From assembly GCA_037974665.1 (NCBI GenBank), contig CM075778.1, forward strand, positions 6,809,001 to 6,873,000: 64,000 bases of DNA, in the 5' to 3' direction. The notes beneath the pieces were generated by a model. The model was given only the letters and a program-made list of their open reading frames with translations, was not told where the DNA came from and did no database searches. Source of the DNA: Ehretia macrophylla. Its lineage: Eukaryota; Streptophyta; Magnoliopsida; Boraginales; Ehretiaceae. This document shows, in pieces, positions 12,801 through 23,235 of the stretch (positions are counted from its first letter, which is position 1; the number at the start of each line of letters is the position of its first letter). A program made the position numbers and the translations under genes.

Positions 12801-15775
12801 AATTAAACTTGCATCAGTAGCTCCTCGACCCTGTATGACAACTCTGCATTCTTCCTCTATGTAGCAGATATGGAGTTCTATATTAATTTTCACAAAGCGT
12901 TTCTTTTATTCTGATGTTATTTATGGTTGTTTTTCACTGTTATTTCCCTTTTTCACCTAGTTTTTCATCCATCATACAGGGTATTGCATTCTTGCTCCAA
13001 AGACACTTTGATTTCTGGTCAAGTTTCCGTTGTTTGCTGCAATTTGCATCATCATTTTGCCACTTGTAGCATACGGTTTTGTTGCTTTACTCTCCCATCT
13101 CTTTTTGTCTCACTTAAAGTTAGTTTTTCTGTACACTTAGAAAGGAAGAGTAGCTGAAAGTGAGGAAGAGTTTGGGAAGCTTTTTGGAGCATCTCATGTT
13201 CAACATTCAATGGCAGAGTTGTCGAAGTCCGACAAAGGGGATGAGGTGGACGCCATCAAATTTTCAGAGTTGCTCTACGGAAGTCATTTTAAAGGTCTAA
13301 ATGGTTCCAACTTCATATATCAATGTAAATCATTAAGTCTTTTCCTTTTATCCATTGAATTCAACATGGTGAAATTGATCACTCTTATTTCTTTATGGCA
13401 GTGGTATTTATTTGCTCTGCCCTATTTGCTTTACAACAACTATCTGGTATAAATGCTGTATTCTGCTTCTCTTCAACTGTGTTTAAAAGTGCTGGGGTAC
13501 CTTCAGACCTAGCAACCATCAGTGTGGGAATTGTGACTTTATCAGGTAATAGAACGCCTTCATCAGGTGTCCAATGCTTCTAGAGGTTCTCAGTATTAAC
13601 TCTTGCACTCGGTACTATGTAAATTATTCAGGGTCAATCATTGCGATGATTTTGATGGATAGACTAGGGAGAAAGGCTCTTCTTGTTTGGAGTTTCCTCG
13701 GCATGGCAAGTAAAATATGCTTTTATTTTATTTCTTCTACATTAATAAACCATCAGTAGCAACCAACTGGACATTGGAGATGACTCTATGGAGAACATAT
13801 ATAGTATGGATTTTCCCATGCTTCACTTTCTACTTATAACATGCTTTTGATTGCTTCAGGCAGTGTCAATGAGTCTTCAAGTAACGGCAGCAAGTGCGAT
13901 AGTTCCAGGCTTTGGGGTAGATAGGTTGTACCTATCTGTTGGTGGCATGCTCTTGTAAGAACTAGACTTTGAAACTTGTAGTAATGAATACATTATAGAT
14001 ACAAAAGTCTGCTTCTCACATATTATTGCAAAAAGAAAATGGATAATTTCATGGTTTCCTTGATGATCCACCTTGTGCTGTCAAAAGCTAGAAAGATAGA
14101 AAAGAAAGGGAGAACCATTATAGCAGATTGCTAGTAAAATCCTTCTATAAACTCGAGGGAAAAAAAACATTGGTTGTTTTTGAACGATCTATTCTTTAAA
14201 ATCCCTAACGGAGAACTCGGTATGAGAAAGAGAAGCAACTTCCAGTAGGTAGTATTGGGCATGGTATATGGAGATAAAATGTCGTGATGATAATATGTAA
14301 CTAGTCACTATTTCCCCTTTATGGATCATATTTCCTTTTAACAGAAATCTCATGCTTGAATATTGTGATCTAAGAAATAACTAACAGAGTGATGGTTGTT
14401 GAGATTTTCTTTAGCAGTAGTAATATCGTGGCTTTCTGCAAATTGGTTTCCTGACTCATTAACTGATGAGAAAATGGTAACCTTGATGAATAGTTGAAAA
14501 TGTCTAATGAAGCTCAATCCAAGTGTTCTGGTTTTTCGGGTAAATTTGATCAGCCTTACTTCTAGTTTACCATAATTAGAGAGTTTTCCACTACGTTTTG
14601 GTAACTTACGTTGATCTCCGCTATCACAGTTATTTGTCAAAAGCTGTTAAAAGTGAAAAATTATATTACTCTCTTGGTCCTTGCAATGTATGTTAATATT
14701 TTGAAAGACGTATATCTTCAGATTGTCTAGGATTGAAATGGAAATTAGTGATAATAAATATAACAGTATTTGTTATGATTTAGTCAGTGTAAAGCCTAAC
14801 ATCTGCAACCAAATATGAAAAACAATGGCATTTGAGCAAATTCCCTAATCGGCAATAGAGGGAGGTAATGCAACAACCTATTAGTGTAATTTGGGAGATG
14901 CAATGGAGCTTAATAGAGTCTTACCTAATTTTGCAAATCACCTTTGAGGAATACTAGTTGAGAAGATGATTTGACATGCTTCTTAGATTACTGGAGAAAT
15001 TTTTTGTATAAGATGAGAAAACGTGTTCAGCTAACTAACTCCAAAGTCATTTCTACAGGTTTGTCTTATCTTACTCTTTGGGTGCTGGGCCGGTCCCCAG
15101 TCTCCTCCTGTCAGAGATACTCCCTAGTCGAATTAGGGCAAAGGCAATAGCTGTCTGCATGGCCGTGAACTGGGTAAATTTCTTTCTTCTTGTTATTGTT
15201 ATTGATTTTGTTCCCTTAAGTCTCAGCTCTTTTTAACAATGAGGGCTTTGAAAAGCTTTACGAAGTCTTCTAGATTCGAATTTACTTGGATGTAATTCAG
15301 TGATCAACCTGTTTGAGCCTACACCGCCATGTCTATGTTTAATGACAACAGTAGCTTGAAGTTGCGTTTCATTCCATAATATGCTATTACATTTTTATTT
15401 CTTCTAATTATTTGGTGTAATGTTTATCAAGTTCTTCCTGCTTGAACTAACAAAAAAAGAAAGGTTCTTTTGTTTGCTACTGCTCGTTGTTTTGAATTTA
15501 AAATGGCGTTGCATATAGCGAGGCACATGTTCGTTAACTTTTGCTTGCTTTTCTACTTCTCTTTCTGTATCTAACAACTTGTTGTCATCAAACAGATGAT
15601 AAATGTTTTTATTGGCCTGTTTTTCTTGCGTTTGTTGGAGCAATTTGGGGCACAAATTTTGTACACATTCTTTGCCACCTGTTGTCTGACGGCAGTTCTC
15701 TTCGTGAAGAAAAATGTGATAGAAACAAAAGGGAAAACACTCAATGAGATTGAAATTGCTCTTCTTCAAAGCTGA
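9847..15775 (+). CDS. Plastidic glucose transporter 2/3-like sugar transporter (SGB1 group), 13 coding exons
   Basis: Coding exons: 9847-9937, 10299-10410, 10514-10581, 10671-10803, 11757-11856, 11947-12059, 12260-12353, 13141-13294, 13402-13545, 13632-13705, 13860-13954, 15059-15173 and 15596-15775. They sum to 1473 nt, 490 residues plus stop, and all phases join. The protein is a major facilitator superfamily hexose transporter. It has VGRRRA between TM2 and TM3, PAFVRG, ESPHWLFK (family PESPRWL), QQLSGINAVF at TM7, DRLGRK, and GPVPSLLLSEILPSR/IRAKA near TM10. The tail has ETKGKTLNEIE. About 35 residues precede TM1, so there is no long transit peptide as in pGlcT. The Arabidopsis relatives At1g67300 and At1g79820 (SGB1) are annotated plastidic, and SGB1 has been reported in the Golgi, so the compartment is open. 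All introns are GT-AG except the one after 13705, which begins GCAAGT. The ATG follows the acceptor by two bases. The gene looks intact. Confidence 0.92.
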
Positions 15776-16584
15776 TTGATGCGGTTCGTGTAATAATTTG
15801 CCGAGTTTCAAGCTCGTTATAAGAACTAATGGCTGTTTAAGTAAGTTCTGTTGAAAAATCTTCGCGTTAGTTATTCTGCAGGGGTTAACGATGATGGAAC
15901 AACCGGGATAGATAGAAGAGACTGTCATTCTGCAGACTTCACTTCTTGTGTGATTTTGATGATTCCACGACACTACGATTTCTGGATGCACGCAACCATT
16001 GCTCACAGTTTGTTGACTGATATCATTGTAAATTGTTAGATCAAATTACGTTGCTGTAAATTAGTCAACACAGTACTGTTCTATCGGGCGCTTAATTGGT
16101 TGGAAGGTTCGTGTACATTTACCAAATATATTGTTTTTCCGGTGTATCATTAAAATTGGTTTCTATGCATACGTGAGTTATGTGCCTTAGCATATTGAGC
16201 TTATAGGCAGATTACACTGACAAAAATAAAAATTACTTTTCAGCTTTGTTTAAGACTGATTACAGTGGCTGCATCATTGATAAAGATTAACTAGAAATAA
16301 TGTTGGTAACTGTGCGCTAGACTATAAATTATTATGTGAACAAATACGATTGTTCATATAGAAATTGTTAATCTAGAAATTGTTAATCTGGTAAAAGTGT
16401 AACGAGATATAACAAAGGATCAAATGAGGTGCATGAATCTGGATACTTCATTTATGACCAAACAAAAAAAGTGATACTTTTGGATCTGTGATCAATTTCT
16501 AGGTTTTGTATCTCAACTATCGCATTGTAACTGAAAGTTTTGCCTATTTGTAGGTTTAGGGTAGTCCCTGAAAACCTTCTTCTT
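15776..16584. other. 3' UTR of the sugar transporter gene and spacer
   Basis: The downstream sequence to roughly 16050 is probably the 3' UTR. No canonical AATAAA is evident and the poly(A) site cannot be placed. The rest is AT-rich spacer without recognised genes. Confidence 0.4.
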
Positions 16585-16812
16585 TTACTGGCTTTGGAAA
16601 AATCTGTAGGCTGTGTATCCAGCTAGCATCATAAATATATGGAACACTATCTGATTGCTAGGAAATGTTGAACTTTTCGTCATAAAGGAGAAGGGAGGAG
16701 GCGAATTTGCACCACCATCCTTTCCCAAATTTATGTTCTCAACCCATGACCAATATGAGTTTGAACATTCTTTCATAACTCCTGGAACTTCTTCGTAGTG
16801 GCTCCCTTCCAT
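16585..16812 (-). CDS. Unrecognised small ORF with a C-terminal membrane segment
   Basis: A 75-codon frame on the minus strand ends in a hydrophobic stretch near residues 53-70 (NQIVFHIFMMLAGYTAYRFF). The first half is polar with a Pro run. The frame stays open to about 16833 upstream of the ATG. I recognise no family, and no TATA box or clear splice sites support it. It could be the last exon of a decayed minus-strand gene or chance. Confidence 0.2.
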   Translation of the reverse strand: MEGSHYEEVPGVMKECSNSYWSWVENINLGKDGGANSPPPFSFMTKSSTFPSNQIVFHIFMMLAGYTAYRFFQSQ

Positions 16813-16994
16813 GCCTCGTTTCAGAGGGAACCTCTATCGAATATAATCCTTAGCTAACAAGACAAGTAGAGGATCATGGATAGGGAAGTTCTTGCATATG
16901 GTTTTCAGCCATTCGACCCCTCTCACAAATGTGGAGTCCACTTTTTATTTCAGGGTCGAATGACCATTTGCCGAATATAAGAATTTTTCTCATA

Positions 16995-17416
16995 GATATT
17001 AGTAGGGTAAATTATGCATATAGTCCCTATTGTTTATATATTTTTTTAAGTTGGTTCTTAACATTTCACAAAAAATCATATTAGTCCCTAATGTTTATAA
17101 AAGTGATTCAAAATGGTCTCTATTGTTCAAAACTAGCCAACTTAGTCCATATTGTTTATAAAAGAATTCAATTTAGTCTCCAAATAGGGATGAGGTGTAG
17201 GGACTAAATTGAATATTTTTAGGAAACAATAGAGATTAAATTAAATTTTTTGAAAAATAATAAGGACTAAATTGATTAATTTTGAATAATATGAACCATT
17301 TTGAATTATTTTTGTAAATATTAGAGACTATTATAAATCTTTTGAAATATTAAAGATAACATTAAAAAAATATATAAATTATAGGAACTAAATGTGAAAT
17401 TTACCTGATATTAGTA
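16995..17416. mobile_element. MULE-type MITE (402 bp) with a perfect 10-bp target duplication
   Basis: The element at 17005-17406 starts GGGTAAATTATGCATATAGT. The complement of its right end starts AGGTAAATTTCACATTTAGT, and the similarity continues through ATTTATATATTTTTTTAA. GATATTAGTA flanks both sides exactly (16995-17004 and 17407-17416). A 9-11 bp duplication is typical of Mutator-like transposition. No coding capacity. A diverged relative is at about 32319-32942. Confidence 0.88.
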
Positions 17417-18030
17417 CACCAATCCAATGAAAGATTACATGAAGCTTGACGTTTTGCTACCCCACATTTCCATCTTTTCTTAGGCTATCCTCAATGGAGT
17501 CTCTATATGGGTCTCTATAAATCATTTATAGAGACTCATATAGAGACCAAATAGTGTTTTAGAGACCCACTTAGAGACTAAGGCAAAAAAACTATTATAG
17601 AGACTCATTTAGAGACCAAGATAAAAAAAAATCTTCAGTGATGGTCTCTATAAAATTGAGTCCCTATATCGTGTTAATTATAATTTTACATAATAATTTG
17701 ATTATGTATAATTTTTTCTCGTGTGTTACTTTTTTTTTTAATTAATTGTTATTTAGATTATCTCAATTTTTTTAACGGATATTTCAAGCAAAAAATATAT
17801 AATTTGCGACGAATATAACGTTTAAAAAATTAGGATTACTTTTAATTACATAATTGCATTTTGAAAAAAACTAATTAAAAATCTCTAATAATAATTTATC
17901 ATACGTAAAAAAAAAATCTTAATTAAAAATCCTCGTGTGTTGCGTTTATATATTTTTTTTCTTCATTTTATTCAATTTGTAAATTAATAAATTTTATTAA
18001 TTTAATCACAAATCTTTTATCTAAATAATA

Positions 18031-18480
18031 TCCATTTGATTGGATTTTTTTATGCTCAATCTCATCCATTCGTTTGTTATCTCAATATCAAATATCTTAT
18101 CCATGGTGACATCCATTGGATTGGATTACCTTTCTTCAATCTCATCCGTCCATTTGTTATCTCAATCACAAATCTTTTATCTAAATAATATCCATTGGAT
18201 TGGATTTTCTATACTCAATCTCATCCGTCCATTTGTTAGCTCAATATCCAATATCTTATCCAAACACCATCCATTGGATTGGATTTACTTTCCTCAATCT
18301 CATCCATTCATTTCTTATCTATTTTGCATTCAATTTCCTATATATATTAAGCCCTCAATCCTTTAACACTCACAACAATTCAAGCATACAATCTCTCTCC
18401 ATTGAATTGTATTTATTTTCCTCAATCTCATCCATTCGTTTCATTTCTATTTTGCTTTAAATTTCTTAAATATATAAAAT
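18031..18480 (+). promoter_or_regulatory. Transposase promoter region with ~80-bp tandem repeats and TATA box
   Basis: CCATTGGATTGGATT-like starts recur at about 18032, 18113, 18192, 18271 and (weaker) 18399. Each is followed by CTCAATCTCATCCRTYCATTTGTTATCTCAAT-type sequence. Each unit carries an ATTGG (inverted CCAAT) motif. CCTATATATATTAAG at 18338-18351 is a plausible TATA box about 130 bp before the transposase ATG. Confidence 0.6.
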
Positions 18481-19789
18481 GGCCCAACAAGGAACCGATT
18501 CCCTCCCATCCGACAACGAAGTCCATAACCATGCGAACGCGATGATGATGATGTACACACAATATCAATCAGTAGTGCAGGCTGCACAGGAAGCAATTAC
18601 AGATCAACATGGAGGAACATCGTCGCGTCGACGATCCATACGAAGAGATCGGGTAGGTGCTCATAATAGGCTAATGAATGATTATTTTGTTGACCGTCCT
18701 TTGTATCCTGCTTCTGAATTCCAAAATAGGTTTCGCATGAGGCGCGAAATGTTTTTGAGAATTATCGGAGATATTGTGCATTTTGACGATTACTTCAAAC
18801 AGAAACCGGATGCAGCCGGAAAGCTTGGTTTCTCACCACATGTAAAGATGACAGCCGCGCTTCGTATGCTTGCCTATAGAAACCCAGCAGATGCAAATGA
18901 TGATTATTTGAAAATTGCAGAGACCACATGTTTGGAGTCGATGATGAGATTCTGTCGTGCCGTAAATGCAGTGTATGGAGACGAGTATCTTCGTCGACCA
19001 AACAATGCAGACATGTATAGGCTACTGCGAAAAGCCGATGAACGGGGATTTCCTGGAATGATAGGTAGTATCGATTGCATGCACTGGGAATGGAAAAATT
19101 GTCCAACCGCGTGGGCGGGTACATATGCTGGGCACCATGGTTCTCCTACCATAATCCTTGAAGCGGTTGCATCGTACGACACTTGGATATGGCATTCATA
19201 CTTCGGTCCACCAGGTGCACGCAATGATCTTAATGTATTATACAGCTCACCTATATTTAATGATGTTCTTGAAGGACTAGCAACGCGCATTCGGTTCACC
19301 ATCAATGGGAGACGATACAAACAAGGATACTATCTTGCTGATGGTATATATCCTAAATGGTCCACCATCGTTCAAGCATTTACCGATCCACAAGGTGAAG
19401 ATAAGATCTTATTTACAAGATTGCAACATGCATACCGTAAGGATGTCGAAAGGGCTTTTGGAATCCTTCAAGCTTGGTTTGAGATTGTCAGAGGGCCATG
19501 TCATTTTTGGCATGAGGATGATATTGGGGAGATTATGAAGACATGTATAATTCTTCATAATATGATTGTTGAAGATAACCGGATAGAAGAAGGTGATGAT
19601 TTTGTTGATGATCCATCTCGTTTTCATGTAGACGAGCCACCTGTTGTGCCCGATCGAGATCCAATTACGATTAACGAATATTTAAACAATCGTGGACAAG
19701 TCAGGGACGAAACTGCGTACTTTCTCCTCCGAAGTGACCTTGTTCAACATGTGTGGAACGAATTTCGTGTAGGAAATATAAATTTGTAA
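18479..19789 (+). CDS. PIF/Harbinger DDE transposase (HARBI1-like nuclease), intact
   Basis: A single uninterrupted frame of 436 residues encodes the element's transposase. It would cut and join the transposon ends together with the accessory Myb-like protein, inserting at TTA sites. The N-terminal 60 residues are low-complexity and basic (SSRRRSIRRDR). A helical region follows (FQNRFRMRREMFLRI, residues 82-96). The DDE_Tnp_4-type catalytic triad is visible: Asp in GMIGSIDCMHW (about residue 200), Asp in YYLADGIYP (about 288) and Glu in RKDVERAFGILQ (about 325). ILHNMIVEDNR near residue 360 is also family typical. The C-terminus ends FRVGNINL. The length is normal for plant PIF transposases and no break is present, so this copy may still make active enzyme. 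The minus-strand accessory gene ends 93 bp beyond its stop codon. Confidence 0.95.
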   Translation: MAQQGTDSLPSDNEVHNHANAMMMMYTQYQSVVQAAQEAITDQHGGTSSRRRSIRRDRVGAHNRLMNDYFVDRPLYPASEFQNRFRMRREMFLRIIGDIVHFDDYFKQKPDAAGKLGFSPHVKMTAALRMLAYRNPADANDDYLKIAETTCLESMMRFCRAVNAVYGDEYLRRPNNADMYRLLRKADERGFPGMIGSIDCMHWEWKNCPTAWAGTYAGHHGSPTIILEAVASYDTWIWHSYFGPPGARNDLNVLYSSPIFNDVLEGLATRIRFTINGRRYKQGYYLADGIYPKWSTIVQAFTDPQGEDKILFTRLQHAYRKDVERAFGILQAWFEIVRGPCHFWHEDDIGEIMKTCIILHNMIVEDNRIEEGDDFVDDPSRFHVDEPPVVPDRDPITINEYLNNRGQVRDETAYFLLRSDLVQHVWNEFRVGNINL

Positions 19790-19882
19790 TCTCATTATGC
19801 AATTTGATATCTAATAAAACATATATTTAACTAATTAAAATATGAATTACAAACACATAGCTGATAAATAATACAAATACAT

Positions 19883-20796
19883 CTATTGTTCTTCGTCAAG
19901 TGAAGTCATATGAGGATGATAAACATCATTATCAAAGTTAATGGAACGGGATGCTCTTTTTGCCATAATTGCATTTTGTTCCTCAATCATCCACGCTTTC
20001 CTAGCTGGAGTTTCGATTGTCGAAGTCTTCGTCATCATAATCTTATAATCGTTAGAAGTTTCTATTTCCTGTTTGTACTCATTCATTGTTTTTGCCATGT
20101 TTTTCGCTTGTTCATTAAGATCATCCGCAACGGCCTTACCCTTTGCTTGTTTTCTAGCCTTTTTGTTTCCAATCGGCCTTGACGATCTCGGGGTTTCCGG
20201 CACTGATTCCACGGGATCATCATTATCAAGAGAAAAATCCGTCTCAGGTGGACTCATATTCATCATTGGACTCGCAATATCGATTATTGATCGCCATTTT
20301 TTCCCGTGTTGTAAAATTGACCAACAGTGTTCGAGGTTGAAATTCTGACCCATAGCTGTGTATAAGCGTCTTGCGTCATCCATCTACAAAACAATTAAAT
20401 ATCTCTCAATATTTAATTTTAAAATTTGTTAAGTATTAAATACAATATACTCTATAAAAATACAATTACTTTGGCTAAAAAACTCACATTGTCAACGATA
20501 TTTGCTCCGCTCCTTGGTCTCATATTAACTTGAGCAAGACATTCCGCAAATTTTGTGCATTTTTGGTTTATTTGTGTCCATCGAGATTTAAGCTTTTTCG
20601 TTCATCTTTTGTCACTTGGATTGTTGGGAGGGTGAAACTCTTCATATTTTTGTAGAACTCTATTCCACATCGTTCCTGATGTTTGGTTTATCCCGATCAA
20701 AAGATCTTCGCTAATCGCGATATAGGCCCGGCACAAAGCCTTATCATCTTCATGAGTGAAATTACGTCTCCTCGAAAGTCCGTCTGTGCATTCCAT
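19883..20796 (-). pseudogene. Harbinger ORF1: Myb/SANT-like plus NAM-associated DNA-binding accessory gene, one premature stop
   Basis: Two exons on minus: 20796-20488 (103 codons) and 20383-19883 (166 codons plus stop), joined in phase 0 across a 104-bp GTGAGT...TGTAG intron. Exon 1 has a trihelix/Myb-like pattern (RRRNFTHEDDKALCRAY, then SGTMWNRVLQKY, then LKSRWTQINQ). Exon 2 has a NAM-associated pattern (FNLEHCWSILQHGKKW), a basic segment (NKKARKQAKGKA) and a coiled region. In PIF/Harbinger elements this protein binds the ends and carries the transposase into the nucleus. The single break is TGA at 20602-20604, between SDKR and TKKLKSRW, where relatives have Arg; CGA to TGA is a CpG transition. 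Otherwise the frame is clean, which suggests a recent loss. Confidence 0.85.
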
Positions 20797-20877
20797 ATCT
20801 GCTAATCTATAAAGAGGAAAATAATGATAGTTAGGTTGATTTATTTAAAAATATACTAATACTAATTCAATTAAAAA

Positions 20878-22156
20878 ATTAACCCTAACTATAAAAAAAT
20901 CATATAATTACAAATAATTTTATATAAAACTTAAATTAAAACATATAAAATATAAAAGCTAAAAAAAATTTAATTGCAATTAATTAATAATCAAACTAAA
21001 AAAACTAAAAAAACTAAAAAAAAAACATTAAATAACAAAACAAAAAAAGTAATACAAACCAAAAAACTAAATAAAAAAATTAAAAAACAAACATTAATTA
21101 AAAAATATACTACAAACGTAATTTTAAAAAAAATTCACCCTAACTATAAAAAAATCATATAATTACAAATAATTTTATATAAAACTTAAATTAAAGCATA
21201 TAAAATATAAAAGCCAAAAAAAATTTAATTTCAAGTAATAAATAATCAAACTAAAAAAACAAAAAAAAAAAAACATAAAATAACAAAATAAAAAAAGTTA
21301 TACAAACCAAAAAACTAAATAAAAAAATTAAAAAACAAACATTAATTAAAAAATATACTACAAACGTAATTTTAAAAAAAATTAACCCTAACTATAAAAA
21401 AATCATATAATTACAAATAATTTTATATAAAACTTAAATTAAAGCATATAAAATATAAAAGCTAAAAAAAATTTAATTTCAATTAATAAATAATCAAACT
21501 AAAAAAACTAAAATAAAAAAACATTAAATAACAAAATAAAAAAAGTTATACAAACCAAAAAACTAAAAAAAAAAATTAAAAAAAAAAAAATAATTAAAAA
21601 AGATAAGACAAACGTAATTTTAAAAAAAATTAACCCTAACTATAAAAAAATCATATAATTACAAATAATTTTATATAAAACTTAAATTAAAGCAAATAAA
21701 ATAAAAAAACTAAAAAAAATTTAATTTCAATTAATAAATAATCAAACTAAAAAAACTAAAATAAAAAAACATTAAATAACAAAACTAAAAAAATTATACA
21801 AACCAAAAAACTAAATAAAAAAATTAAAAAACAAACATTAATTAAAAAAAATACTACAAACGTAAAGAAAAAAAAAAAATTAACCCTAACTATAAAAAAA
21901 TCATATCATTACAAATAATTTTATATAAAACTTAAATTAAAACATATAAAATATAAAAGCTAACAAAAATTTAATTGCAATTAATAAATAATCAAACTAA
22001 AAAAACTAAAATAAAAAACATTAAATAAAAAAACTAAAAAATTATACAAATCAAAAAACTAAATAAAAAAAATTAAAAGACAAACATTAATTAAAAATAT
22101 ACTAAAAACTTAATAAAAAAAAAACTTAATTAAAAAAAAAAACCCTAACTATAAAA
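20878..22156. repeat. Tandem array of ~250-bp AT-rich units in the Harbinger element
   Basis: The unit start TTAACCCTAACTATAAAAAA recurs near 20881, 21137, 21384, 21632, 21882 and (truncated) 22141, a spacing of 248-259 bp. Each unit continues with TCATATAATTACAAATAATT, then CTTAAATTAAA and A-rich AAACTAAAAA runs. Each start contains AACCCTAA, the plant telomere-repeat/telo-box core. A Lys/Asn-rich frame here is an artefact. Confidence 0.85.
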
Positions 22157-22689
22157 CACCCCCCCCCCCCCTCCCCCTCCCCCCCCCCCCCCCCACCTCC
22201 TTCCCCTCCACTGCAGCGCCTCCCTCTCCCCTCCACAGGCCATTGCAGCGCCCCCCCCCCCTCACCACAACGCCCCCCCACCTCACCACAGCGCCACCCC
22301 CCCACCCCACTGCCCCCCTCCTCACCATAACGCACCACCCCCACCCCACAGCGCCCCCCCCCCCCCTCACCACAGCGCCACCCCCCACCCCACTGCCCCC
22401 CCCTCCTCACCATAACGCACCACCCCCCACCCCACGGCGCCCCTCCCCTTACCAACGCGCGCCACCCCCCACCCCACTGCGCCCCTCCCCTCACCAATGC
22501 GCGCCACCCCCCACCCCACTACCCCCCCCCCCTCACCAACGGGCGCCACCCCCCACCCCACTGCCCCCCCCCCTCCCACCATCGCGCCACCACCCTCACC
22601 ATCGCGCCACTACCCCACCTGCCCCCCACCACCCCCACCACTGCCGCCCCCCCACTGCCCCGCCCCCCCCCCCCCCCCCCCCCCCCCAC
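22157..22689. repeat. C-rich minisatellite (plus strand C, minus strand G)
   Basis: About 530 bp in which the plus strand is almost only C, A and T with very few G. Recurring 30-40 bp modules of the type TCACCAACGCGCGCCACC and CCCACCCCACTGCCCCCC are separated by homopolymeric C runs of 8-20. It follows directly after the last AACCCTAAC array unit. The minus strand has dense G-runs able to form quadruplexes. Pro-rich and Gly-rich frames across it are not genes. Confidence 0.85.
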
Positions 22690-23235
22690 CATCAACCAAT
22701 TTTTTTTTTCTGTTTATTTACCTTTTTTTTTTCTGTGGTATATAATCAAATTTGTTGTGGATGAAGATTTGTGAATTTGTTGTTGATTTTTTCAGATCTG
22801 GTTGCATATATAGGTTGAATTCAACGTTTATTTTTTTTTTTCCAGCTTTTGCTTAACACTCAAACGGCTATATTGTCAGTTGATGTCCTTTTTTTTTTTG
22901 TTTTATTGTCTGATCAAATTTTTTTTTTTTTTTTTTTTTCCGTTCTTACGGTCTGACAAGAACCTCAGATCATCACATTGGAAATTGTTAAAATTAGAGA
23001 CTCATTTTTGTCTTCTTGTTTAGTCTCATTTTTGTTCAACAAATTTGTTGAAAAAAATGGAGACTAGGTGCTATTTTAGAGACTCAAAGTTTGAGTGATG
23101 TCATTATTTTGTTAAAAACTATCAAATAGTGTTTTAGAGACTCCCATTGGTGATGAATTTTGATCAATAGAGTCTCTAAAATAGTAATTATTGCTATTTA
23201 GAGACCCTTTAGGGACTCCATTGAGGATGCCCTTA

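Larger units (their letters stand above)
17483..23232. mobile_element. Complete PIF/Harbinger transposon, 5750 bp
   Basis: The ends are inverted: left GGCTATCCTCAATGGAGTCT, complement of the right GGGCATCCTCAATGGAGTCC. TTA target duplications flank it at 17480-17482 and 23233-23235. Many GAGACTC/GAGTCTC motifs in both orientations crowd the first 160 bp and last 250 bp, likely subterminal transposase or accessory-protein sites. Inside are an intact DDE transposase on plus, a Myb/SANT-like accessory gene on minus (tail to tail, 93 bp apart), a tandem array and a C-rich minisatellite. This two-gene layout is standard for autonomous PIF/Harbinger elements. Confidence 0.95.

Noticed and set aside
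14350..14640. 96-codon minus-strand frame
   Set aside because: Lies inside a 1.1-kb intron of the sugar transporter and has no family features.
15404..16006. 200-codon minus-strand frame
   Set aside because: Antisense to the last exon and 3' UTR of the sugar transporter; composition is that of antisense coding DNA.
20974..21162. Lys/Asn/Thr-rich frame
   Set aside because: Part of the A-rich tandem array in the Harbinger element; repeats do not keep a frame.
20881..22150. Possible interstitial telomere sequence
   Set aside because: Only one AACCCTAA core per ~250 bp; there are no consecutive TTTAGGG repeats, so this is a transposon array and not telomeric DNA.
5954..22150. CRISPR-like direct repeats
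   Set aside because: The tandem SINE units and the 250-bp array lack short repeats with unique spacers, and the genome is a plant nuclear genome.
22126..22764. Long Pro-rich (plus) and Gly-rich (minus) frames
   Set aside because: They cover the C-rich minisatellite, show only repeat-derived composition and have no domain, start context or splice signals.
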